NCBI RefSeq assembly: GCF_026248825.1 | Contig: NZ_CP110973.1 | Span: forward strand, 1,981,001-2,045,000 | Length of the DNA: 64,000 nt | Direction of reading: 5' to 3' | Source of the DNA: Larkinella insperata | GTDB lineage: Bacteria > Bacteroidota > Bacteroidia > Cytophagales > Spirosomataceae | Shown: positions 1 to 8,500 of the stretch, piece by piece | Layout: every line of letters starts with the position of its first letter | Numbering within the stretch: the first letter of the stretch is position 1 | The notes under the pieces: model-generated | The model's database searches: none | Told to the model about the DNA's origin: nothing | Seen by the model: only the letters and a program-made list of their open reading frames with translations | Made by a program: the position numbers and the translations under genes

Positions 1-86
1 GCCCCCCGAATGGTAAAGCGGGGTGACTGGGCAAAAGCCGTACAATAGCCAGCCAGCAACAGAAGCAGCAAGAGAAGTTTTTTCAT
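1..86 (-). CDS. Start of a secreted protein (partial)
   Basis: The first 28 codons of a minus-strand gene leave the window at its left edge. They read as a classical signal peptide: MKK, a run of eight leucines, then AGYCTAFAQ, with probable signal peptidase I cleavage after AFA. The mature part begins QSPRFTIRG. A start like this is common in Bacteroidota outer-membrane receptors whose mature end is a CarboxypepD_reg domain, but too little is visible to name the product. The start codon is the ATG at 84-86; no Shine-Dalgarno sequence precedes it. Confidence 0.6.
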   Translation of the reverse strand, partial: MKKLLLLLLLLAGYCTAFAQSPRFTIRG

Positions 87-491
87 GGGATAGGAATTGG
101 TTGTGAATCAGAGCCGGTAAATTCTAAAGAATTATCATTCGTTGCTGAAAGTTAACATTTTTTAGTAGTTACAACTATAATACTAGTTAAAAAATTATTT
201 TTGTAGGTAGTTGAGCGGAAGTGAGAAATGCTGGTATGATCATAAAATTTTTGGAAAGACACTATCAACCAAGAAATGTTGCACCGACTTTCCTTTAAGA
301 ATGATATTAAAGAGAAAAAGCCGGGAGTGTGGCCAAAATATTTTGCTTTTTTGGAGAGCGCCGTGCAACGTCAGCAACCCGCACTGCATCTTTTGGACGA
401 TTAGCAATCCCATAAACCCTCTGGTAGTACAAAAGCCGGAGCTAAACGATCAGCATAGCGGGGCACCATTACTTTCCAAAAACACCGTATC
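87..491. other. Intergenic region with no supported gene
   Basis: This A/T-rich gap separates the divergent partial secreted-protein gene from the small gene at 492. A plus-strand TATTTTTG at 196-203 fits the Bacteroidota -7 consensus TAnnTTTG, but I see no TTG about 20 bases upstream. An open frame starting at the TTG at 211 encodes a cysteine-rich, low-complexity peptide that does not look like a protein. I find no RNA gene or repeat here. Confidence 0.4.
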
Positions 492-824
492 ATGAATTTG
501 ATGAACTCTTGGGCTACCCGGACCCCTATGGCCACTCCCCTGACCCATTACACCGTTGAAATGGAACACAGCGGTTTATCCGGCTGGATCAACTACCGCG
601 AATCCATGCTGACGTTACGCTTCTCCTATGAGCGGATGCTGACCTCCCTCTACGTCTTTGTACCGGGCGACGAACAATGGTCCGCCTACTGCCGTAGTTC
701 CGGTGCCCGAACCGCGACCCCCCGCCGAACCGAAATCATCCAGCGGATTGCCGCAGAACTTCGCACGCAACAAGCGTCGTCGATGGTTCAGATTAATGAA
801 TACGGAATTGAAGTGGTATTTTAA
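492..824 (+). CDS. Small protein of unknown function
   Basis: This 110-residue product is not one I recognise. It has no signal peptide and no membrane segment. The central part (about residues 20-70) alternates hydrophobic and polar residues as in a small alpha/beta fold, and residues about 75-95 look helical (RTEIIQRIAAELRTQQ). The end, NEYGIEVVF, looks like a natural C-terminal strand. A second Met at residue 4 could also be the start. No neighbour suggests a role: the partial secreted protein is divergent and the kinase downstream is about 370 bases away. A real short gene is more likely than chance, but I cannot exclude a spurious frame. Confidence 0.45.
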   Translation: MNLMNSWATRTPMATPLTHYTVEMEHSGLSGWINYRESMLTLRFSYERMLTSLYVFVPGDEQWSAYCRSSGARTATPRRTEIIQRIAAELRTQQASSMVQINEYGIEVVF

Positions 825-1192
825 CCCCAAAAGCCCATAACCAGCGCTAACCGATCATTTATTCTAATCGATTAAACGAAGCCTATTACTTACCTCAACT
901 TGAAAAGTTAGCAAGATTCTTATTTAAGGCCCTCTTCTTAAAACTACCTATAATACTACGATTTACCTAGCTTCATTATCAAAAATGATCCTCACACCAT
1001 TTGATTAGTCTTTTACGTTCGTAATCTGGAAGTTCCATTCCCGGCACATGCTAATTATCAGACATATACTAGATCATAACGCAATTAGTTTAAAGTAATC
1101 CGGGACAAAATACATCCTTCTTTCATAAGTATTTATTACCATTTCTTACAGACTTTTATTAGCTTTAAAAGCAATTCCAGTTTGTCTAAGTT
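825..1192. other. A/T-rich intergenic gap
   Basis: This stretch of about 370 bases upstream of the histidine kinase is A/T-rich with stops in all frames. I see no convincing gene, inverted repeat or RNA. It presumably holds the kinase promoter, but I could not find a good TTG-N20-TAnnTTTG pair. Confidence 0.4.
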
Positions 1193-3007
1193 ATGGTTAC
1201 TTCTGCTTTTCAATGCAAATTCGTGTTAATCTTCCTGTTTATTACCTATGGGTTGATAAGTACGGGCATGGCTCAGCAACCAGCTCCCCTTAAACTTCAA
1301 ACCGATAAGCTGCTTTATGCAGACTCGGTCTACCAGGAGGCTATCACAGAAAAGGATTCCCTGAAACTGGCGGAAGCTTATTTTCTGTACGGTAAGACTT
1401 ACAACTCAGCCGGCGATTATTTGATGTCCCAGCAGTGGTTCCTGCACTCCCTGGCCATTCTTGAACCTCGGGGCGATTCGTATGCTCTCAGTCGCCTTTA
1501 CAGTGTGCTATCGTACCTGCAGGAGAATTACCAGGAAACTCTCCACTATGCTTTCCTGTCGCTGGCCGTCAGCCGCCGTATAAAATCAGATAAGGCACTG
1601 ATGCGCGCCTATCTCACGTTGGCCCATATTTATCAGACAGATTGGTCTGGAAAGAACCAGCATGTGTACGGCATCCTGTCGTCCAATGTGTACCGAATGG
1701 ATTGGTCCAAAGCCGGGAAGAAACCGAACTTGCCCAAACCCAGGGCCGACAGCGCCTTATATTACATTAAAAAGGTGTATGAGCTCTCTTACAAGCTGAA
1801 TGATCACGTTGCCATGATTGAGTCCAATATTCACCTGGGGCGTTTTCTGTGGAATACGTATCAAAATCCGCGGGCTCTTGACTACTTACAAAAAGGGCTG
1901 GCTATAGCAACGGCAGATACCGAAGAGCGGATGCAGATAAGGTTAATGCTGTACATGACTTCTGTTCACATTGCCCGCCGTCAGCCCACCCAGGCGGCCC
2001 GTTTACTCACTGAGGCCCAGCAACTGCTTGATCGAAGCGACATCAATGATTATTTCATCAATGCGCAGTTTGAAGGGGCCTATACCGATTACTATTCCTT
2101 AATTGGAGATTGGAAACGTGCTTTTGAACATGGTCAGAAACTCCATACGATGGAAATTAACAATTACATCGCCGACCACGATGGGGCCGTAACCCGGCTG
2201 AGTATGGAGTATAAATCAGAGCAGAAGGAAGCCAAGCTGCGGGCTCAGAAAAATGAACTGGAGTTGCGTTCGGAAACGTTGCGGGCTCAGCAGCGACTGA
2301 CGTGGGCCATATCGGCGCTGTTGGGCGTAACGGTGGCGATGGCCATTGTTTTTTTCCGGCTTTACCGCAAAAATCGGCGCATGAGCGAACGGAATGTGGA
2401 ATTGGTTCGGGAACAGAATCACCGCGTAAAGAACAACCTACAGGTGATTTCGAGCCTGCTGAACCTGCAATTTAACCAGCTTACTGACGAAAACGCCAAA
2501 CGAATGGTCGAAGAAAGCCAGATGCGGGTGCAGGCGATGTCTATTCTTCACCAACGGCTTTATGCTGGCGATGAGCAGGGTGATCAGCAGGTTGTCGTGG
2601 ATACCTCCGAATTCATCATTGAACTGGTCGAAGAGGTCTTAAAAGCTTACGGTTATTCGGCCATTCATCCCATCTACGATCTGGACCCTCTGGAGCTATC
2701 CGCTGATGAAGCCCTGCCGCTGGGCCTTATCATCAACGAACTGACTACCAATGCCTGTAAATACGCCTTTGCCGACCACCCCTACCCGGCTTTCAGCATT
2801 TCAAGTCGACGAAACGGAAACAAATTCACGCTGTCAGTAACCGATAATGGCCCCGGCTTACCCAGCCACGTCAGCATGGACGGTTCTTCAAATCAACGAC
2901 TTACGTTTGGATTGCGGCTGATCCTAATGGAAGTCCAGCAGTTGCAGGGGACGTGTGAGTTTGAATCAAAAGGGGGGACCCACTTTTCAATGGAATTCAA
3001 GGTTTGA
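1193..3007 (+). CDS. TPR-containing sensor histidine kinase, HisKA_2 type
   Basis: This 604-residue membrane sensor kinase should autophosphorylate on His and pass the phosphate to a response regulator that is not encoded nearby. The N-terminus has a signal or anchor segment (about 9-27). Residues about 40-340 form TPR-like helical hairpins in the periplasm. A short coiled coil leads to a transmembrane helix (about 374-392, rich in A, V, I). The cytoplasmic HisKA_2 dimerisation helix contains EQNHRVKNNLQVISSLLNLQ, with H410 as the predicted phospho-acceptor. The HATPase_c domain follows, with N-box NELTTNACKYAF (N515, N520) and a G-box DNGPGLP. This layout is common in Bacteroidota and usually pairs with LytTR or NarL-type regulators. 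Orphan placement means its target cannot be named. Confidence 0.88.
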   Translation: MVTSAFQCKFVLIFLFITYGLISTGMAQQPAPLKLQTDKLLYADSVYQEAITEKDSLKLAEAYFLYGKTYNSAGDYLMSQQWFLHSLAILEPRGDSYALSRLYSVLSYLQENYQETLHYAFLSLAVSRRIKSDKALMRAYLTLAHIYQTDWSGKNQHVYGILSSNVYRMDWSKAGKKPNLPKPRADSALYYIKKVYELSYKLNDHVAMIESNIHLGRFLWNTYQNPRALDYLQKGLAIATADTEERMQIRLMLYMTSVHIARRQPTQAARLLTEAQQLLDRSDINDYFINAQFEGAYTDYYSLIGDWKRAFEHGQKLHTMEINNYIADHDGAVTRLSMEYKSEQKEAKLRAQKNELELRSETLRAQQRLTWAISALLGVTVAMAIVFFRLYRKNRRMSERNVELVREQNHRVKNNLQVISSLLNLQFNQLTDENAKRMVEESQMRVQAMSILHQRLYAGDEQGDQQVVVDTSEFIIELVEEVLKAYGYSAIHPIYDLDPLELSADEALPLGLIINELTTNACKYAFADHPYPAFSISSRRNGNKFTLSVTDNGPGLPSHVSMDGSSNQRLTFGLRLILMEVQQLQGTCEFESKGGTHFSMEFKV

Positions 3008-3052
3008 CACCGTTACAACCAATCTCTTTGCTTGATTCCGCTACGGCTTTCT

Positions 3053-4990
3053 CTACCGCCGTCTCCTCTTTTTCTTGACTGATGAACGACGCACGGCCGT
3101 TTTCTTCCGTCCTGATGACGATTTCCGTTTTACCGACCTCCGAACCGGTGCTTTCTTTTTAACCACCTTCGCCTTGGCCGGAGTAGCTACAGCCGGTGTC
3201 TCCGTGGCTTCGGCCTGTTTTGACGCCAGCAAGTAAACCAGGGAAGCGGTTCCATCCATGGTTGGCTCGTTGGTGCTGTAATCCCCGTAATCGTCGTGAT
3301 AGACCACCAAATCGCTCTGAAAGGCCTCATATTCGTCCGGTTCTTTGAGCTCAATACCGATCAGGTTTTTATAAATCCGTCCGTAAACCGGCCCGTCGAC
3401 CAATCCACCATCAATCGGGTGCTTGCCTAAGTGGGTAAAAGCCGAATGCGGATCGGCGGGCGTGTCGGCTCCGGCGGGCAACCCATACACAAAGCTAGTC
3501 CCCCAGGGATTGCAGCCAAACAGCCAGTCGAAACACGCCTGTTCAAGCTGTGCGTAACGGGTATCGCCGGTCAGTTTACGATACCAAAGGCATTGAATGG
3601 CGAAGGATGCAGTCAGGTTATTGCTGCACCAGATGAAAGGAACGCCCCGGTAGAAAGCATTGTTCTGCGCCTTTTGCCAGACTTTTTCAATACCGCTCCG
3701 GTAGAAGCCAATGATGTGCTGACGCCGGGAATCAACCACCCGTTTGGCAACTTCATAGTGTCCGATGTTAATAAACGGATACCACTGATAATGCCGGGCC
3801 GTATCAGTTCCCAGCCAGGGCGTAACGGGTTCGATCAGGCCGTAGGCGTAAGCACTGTTGAGGTAATCGGCGGCCTTGTAACCCTGTATCCGGGCAGCAT
3901 TGTAAAGCTCAACAGCCGCCAGTTCCATATCATCAACGTAATTGTCTTCTTCGTAAAAGTAAGGCGACCGGCCCGGGGCCGTCTGGCATACGCCCGGCTT
4001 TTGCAACCCCAGCTTATAGGCTGTCTGCGCCCGCTGCCATAACTTTTCGGCGTAATCCTGATCCCGGCGACGCAGTACCTGGAAGCCCAGTGCAAAAGCG
4101 CTACTAAATTTACCAGCGGTGGAAGCGATGCCGGTCGACCGGTTCTTGTGTTTGAACAAGCCCTGCGGTTTGCCGGTCGCAAAATAGACCGGCCGTTCGT
4201 ATCCTTTTCCGTAAGCGCTGTCCTGCTTCGGAATCCGCAGGCCCGAATGGTCCCGGTCGTCAGCCAGTTGGTTGAACATCCAGTCGTCTTTGGGGTGCAT
4301 TTTCAAAAGCCAGTCGAGGCCCCAGCGGGCTTCATCCAGCACGTCGGCCTGGTTGTTGCCGCCTTCGAGTCCGTTGGCCTGATGACGATCGCTGAATACG
4401 CGCGGAAAATCCCGGTAAGCAGCCAGCAAATGGTAAGTTGCGTTGGCGGAGGTTGTTACGTACTGAAGGTAATCCGATGCATCGTGCCACCCACCCGAAA
4501 CGTCGATGTACGTGCTGTCGGGCATGGGGCCGTACATGGTGTACCCGTCGTGCGTATGGCAGGAATCTTTCAGAAAGGGGTTATAGCCGCTGCGTTGCTG
4601 GCGCATGTACCGCAGGCAGAAATCAGCCGTTCCGTTGTAGACTTCGTCCGCGATCGAAAACTCCGGCGACTGGACGGTTCCAACCTTCAGATAATACCGT
4701 CCTGGCTTGCGGACAGCGGAGAAATCAAGTCGATAAGTTTGCGTGAAAGGACCGTAGGCACCGAAGTCTCTTCCGACCGTGTTTTCGTAAACTACTTTCC
4801 CGGTTTGCACCTCAACTACCTGAAAAGGCTGCGCTACCGGTTCTGTTGTTTTGCCGGCCCAAACGGCCACTTTTGCTCCCGCCGGTCGGTACCCCAGAAA
4901 ATTGATTCGTATCCAGGCCTGCTCATCAACGGTCGCTCTAAAAGCAGTAATCCAAATAATTATTCCAATCAGCAAAAATAATTTCCTCAT
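3053..4990 (-). CDS. Glycoside hydrolase family 9 with N-terminal Ig-like domain
   Basis: This 645-residue secreted enzyme is predicted to cut beta-1,4-glucans by inversion. A signal peptide (about 1-20) precedes a CelD_N immunoglobulin-like domain (about 25-115, INFLGYRPAGAKVAVW). The (alpha/alpha)6 GH9 catalytic domain spans about 118-590. The conserved GGWHDASD motif supplies the two aspartates (D170, D173) that position the water, and E575 in the NEPTMDG segment is the likely acid. The last 40 or so residues are an extremely basic Lys/Arg/Ser tail ending KKKRRRR, which is not part of GH9. It converges on the histidine kinase with only 45 bases between stops. Family assignment is secure; the exact glucan is not known. 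Confidence 0.88.
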   Translation of the reverse strand: MRKLFLLIGIIIWITAFRATVDEQAWIRINFLGYRPAGAKVAVWAGKTTEPVAQPFQVVEVQTGKVVYENTVGRDFGAYGPFTQTYRLDFSAVRKPGRYYLKVGTVQSPEFSIADEVYNGTADFCLRYMRQQRSGYNPFLKDSCHTHDGYTMYGPMPDSTYIDVSGGWHDASDYLQYVTTSANATYHLLAAYRDFPRVFSDRHQANGLEGGNNQADVLDEARWGLDWLLKMHPKDDWMFNQLADDRDHSGLRIPKQDSAYGKGYERPVYFATGKPQGLFKHKNRSTGIASTAGKFSSAFALGFQVLRRRDQDYAEKLWQRAQTAYKLGLQKPGVCQTAPGRSPYFYEEDNYVDDMELAAVELYNAARIQGYKAADYLNSAYAYGLIEPVTPWLGTDTARHYQWYPFINIGHYEVAKRVVDSRRQHIIGFYRSGIEKVWQKAQNNAFYRGVPFIWCSNNLTASFAIQCLWYRKLTGDTRYAQLEQACFDWLFGCNPWGTSFVYGLPAGADTPADPHSAFTHLGKHPIDGGLVDGPVYGRIYKNLIGIELKEPDEYEAFQSDLVVYHDDYGDYSTNEPTMDGTASLVYLLASKQAEATETPAVATPAKAKVVKKKAPVRRSVKRKSSSGRKKTAVRRSSVKKKRRRR

Positions 4991-5039
4991 CGATAGGCAA
5001 GTTACAATTTTTACCGTTCGTGAAGGAAAGTCTTCCTAA

Positions 5040-5089
5040 ATGAAATAAACCCATCCCTTAACATTTTTGAATAAAGTTAGGGGATGGGT
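5040..5089 (-). terminator. Intrinsic terminator of the 66-residue gene
   Basis: Arms at 5049-5062 (ACCCATCCCTTAAC) and 5076-5089 (GTTAGGGGATGGGT) pair over 14 positions with one G-U. Read on the minus strand the hairpin is followed by TTTATTTCATTT. It lies just past the stop at 5128. Confidence 0.7.
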
Positions 5090-5127
5090 CCAGTATGGAT
5101 ATAGTTTCAGAACCTTGAATCGATCAA

Positions 5128-5328
5128 TCAATAACGCCGTTCGAGCATTTCAAGAATACGCAGCCAAGGCATACCACTGCGGATAAACTCATCCAGCGGA
5201 ATTTCAGAAAGAAGGTTAAAACGCTTTTCCAGGCTCTCTTCGATGGGTTGATTCTTCTTGGAAGAATGTTGACGATAGAGTTCATCGCCCATCATGCTGG
5301 ATAATAAATAATAACGATTGTACTGCAT
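5128..5328 (-). CDS. Short cytosolic protein of unknown function
   Basis: This 66-residue protein starts MQYNRYYLLSSMMGDELYRQ and ends IRSGMPWLRILEMLERRY. It has no signal peptide, appears mostly helical, and is rich in Arg, Glu and Leu. I do not recognise the family. The frame stays open upstream to a GTG at 5355, but that codon overlaps a good -7 element (5355-5362), so transcription should start after it. I therefore place the start at the ATG at 5326-5328. It has its own promoter and terminator, so it is a single-gene unit between the GH9 and alpha-2-macroglobulin genes. Confidence 0.65.
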   Translation of the reverse strand: MQYNRYYLLSSMMGDELYRQHSSKKNQPIEESLEKRFNLLSEIPLDEFIRSGMPWLRILEMLERRY

Positions 5329-5354
5329 GAGATTACTTAAACTTTTCGGTGACA

Positions 5355-5385
5355 CAAAAGTAGGCTACAAAAGTTCTTTTTGCAA
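5355..5385 (-). promoter_or_regulatory. Bacteroidota-type promoter of the 66-residue gene
   Basis: On the minus strand TACTTTTG (5355-5362) matches TAnnTTTG, and a TTG (5383-5385) lies exactly 20 bases upstream, the spacing expected for the phylum's housekeeping sigma factor. The predicted transcription start near 5349 rules out the upstream GTG as start codon. Confidence 0.6.
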
Positions 5386-5540
5386 CCCGTTTAAATATAT
5401 TATTGCAACCAACCTACTCCTAATCAGGGAGAAACAAACTGATTAGCTACCCCAGCGAAAACCTATTTAGTTAAACTACTTGGGGATATATACTTAATAG
5501 ACGTGGAGTGATTCAAAAAGTCACATTTCAGTTTCTTCTT

Positions 5541-8500
5541 TTAGTTAACGGTTATGCTGCTGCCACCAGAGTAGCTTCGAAGACTGGCATCGTACATGGC
5601 GTCGGCAGATACCGGCCCTAATGTAAACCGTCCTTTGGAAACAACGCGGACCAGATAGTAGAATATTTGCTCCTTACCGCCCGCCGAAGCAAAAAAATGA
5701 ATCCGGTCATCGCGCACATCGAAATGTTCGGGGGTGGAGGCTCCTTTCAGCCAGGGCATTTCCCGGGGTTCGGTCAGACGCGGGTTTTCGATCTCGAATC
5801 CGGCGGGCAACATATCAGTGACAACCACGTTGTTAACCGGAATACCGTTGTCGCTCGTTAAAGAGATCCGTACCACGACCAAATCATTCTGCCGGAACGA
5901 AGTCATCGGTGCTCCGTCGCGGTTCAGAAATTCCCGGCGCACCCGCAGCCCCGCGTCCACCTCCTCGTAAGTTCCCGTGGCGCTCAGCCCCTCGGTTTGG
6001 GCAAACCAGTATAGATTTCCGCTGCCCTGCGCCGTGAGTTTCAGCTTTTGGTTGGCAATACCGGCCGTCAAGGTGAGCGTTTTACCGGTAAACTGACCCA
6101 CCGGTTTGCCGTTGGCGGTGAGCGTTGCAGTGGCCGTTGATTGAGCGGCTTTTTTAGCCAGTTTCCCGAGGGCGAGCACCGCAAAAACAGACTCCTGCGT
6201 GTTCAGGTACGGACTGGAATTCAGGGCCAGCGACAATTGCCGGGCCAGCGCCGGAATCTGCAGATTATCCGAGTCGGTTTCCAGCAATGTGTTCAAGACC
6301 AGCCCCAGGTTTCGGATCGGGGAAGCGTAACTGCCACCCGATTGCCGTCGGTTAGTGGTGTTAATAAACTTTTTCGGTAACAAGACCTCGTAGCTGCGCG
6401 TATCACCGGTCAGGTAGAACGCAGCCGCCAGCAGATACCGGCTGTCGGCCGTCAGTTTGGTTTCGCCGGACCGCAACGCCATGGTTTTGTAATAATTCAT
6501 GGCCGACCGGTTGGGCTGACCGCTCAGCGCCAGCGTGTATAATCCGTACAGGTTCTGCCGACTGATTATTTTACGAACAGCGTTACCCGTCTCCTCAAAA
6601 ATCACTTCATCCTCCAGCGCGGGGCTACCGGTGCGAACCGTAAGGCGGTCGAGGGCCTTGCTGTAAACCGAGGGATTGATTTCAAAACCGGCCCGCCGGG
6701 CTTCGGTTAGAAAATGAACCGCGTAGGCCGAGGCCCAACCGTCTTCCGTGGGCAAACCAGGCCACATGCTGAAACCACCGTCGGCCAGTTGCAGGGATTC
6801 TACGCGCCGAACTGCTTCCTGAACCGTGTAAGTCGGATTCTGATCACTTTCGCCGGAACGCACAAAATACGTTCCCGGTTTGCCCATCGTTTTGAGCACA
6901 TCGGCGAAATACAATTGCGGAAAAGCCTTGGAAATGGTTTGTTCCATGCAGCCGTACGGGTAGCCAAGCAGGTACGACAGTTCCCGGCTTACCTGCACCA
7001 TTGGCGACCGGCCAACGGTTAGCTGGCTCCGTACCGTACCGGGAATAAATGCGTTGGTAAAATCAATGGTCTGGGACTGATTTGCCCCCACGACGCCCGA
7101 CTGGGCCGTTTTCAGCAACGATGTAACCGGTCGGACGGTCAGGTCGATGCTTTCGGAGAACGTTTCGTTTATCCCCTTTACCAACACCGTCATGTTTCCC
7201 GTTCCAAGGGCGGTTTTCGCCTTGACCGCAAACGTGGTGCGGGTTTCCTGACCCGGCGGAATGGTGAGATGCTGCGTTGTTGACCCACTCGCCAGCAGAG
7301 CGCCGGTTAGTCTGAGCGAAGCCGTCACCGAAGCCGGTTTCCGGGTTGTATTGCTGATGGTAACGGGCAGGCTTAGTTCGTCATCCGGGCTCAGGAAGCG
7401 GGGTGCGCCGGTGCTGATCACGAGCGGGTCGGCCACTTTCATGTTCTGCGTTGCCGAACCAAATGCTTTGTCTTTGTAGGCGACGGCCATGATCCGTAAA
7501 TCCCCCGAGAATTGCGGGATTGCTACCTCAAAACTGGCTTCTCCGCTGCCGTTCGCTTTCAGGACTCCGCTCCACAACGCCACCAGTTTTACCCGCCCGT
7601 TGCTCAGCGGGTTGATGCGTTTCCCTAATTCATACCCGTCGCCCCCCGACGACGAGCTTCCGGCAATGGTTAATTCCGGGTACAAAAACGAATACAAATC
7701 ATGGCTACCGACTTCCAAAGCGCGTTTCTGGTAAAAATAACCGTGAATATCCGGCGTCGGATAGTTTTTCAGCTGTAAGATTCCCTCATCGACAACGGCC
7801 ACGGTCAGCTCGGCATTGGGCCGGGTTTTAATCGAAATGCGCTGGTTAGTTTTGGACCGCGACTGAGCCGCTGCGGAGATCGTTACGGGGAGTTTCGTGT
7901 CGGGGTCCTGCACCCGAACCGGCGCAAAACCGTGGGCGACCGTCAGCGGCAAATTGGAGCCGTCGACGGGGCGAATGAGCGTTGCTGTCACGTATACCGT
8001 GGGCAGGTGCGTTTCGTTCAAACTAACGGTTAATTCGGCCGACTTCTGGTCTGTTTCCAGCACGTGGGTTTCCAGTACCCGGTTGCGTTCCACTGCCACC
8101 AGCAACTTGCCCGCAAATGGCGTTTTAAACAGCACCTTTGCCTTGTCGCCCACCTCGTACTGCTCTTTGTCAAACTCCATCAGCACCTGACCCTCCGTGC
8201 TGACCTCAAACGAGGAGCTTTGGGTGGTTCCCAAACCGTAGGCGTAATACGATACGGCGGTGTAGGCCGCAATCCGATCACCGTTTTGGTCCGGTCGCCG
8301 GATGCGCACTTCGTACTCCCCGGATACCGTCGGCACGTAGCTGAACCGGGCCCGTCCGTCGGCCAAGGTAAGCTTGTTGGAATAGACAACCTTTTCGCGT
8401 TTTTTCGACACATACCGCAATTGTTCGTATTGTTTTTCGATCACGGTCTGGTACTCAAACCGGACGACCTCGGCCAGCGCCGTGGCGCCTTTCTGCAACG

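Noticed and set aside
211..495. A 94-residue open frame starting with TTG
   Set aside because: The product is Cys-rich with no protein-like pattern, starts at a weak codon immediately after a -7-like element, and overlaps the start of the better candidate at 492.
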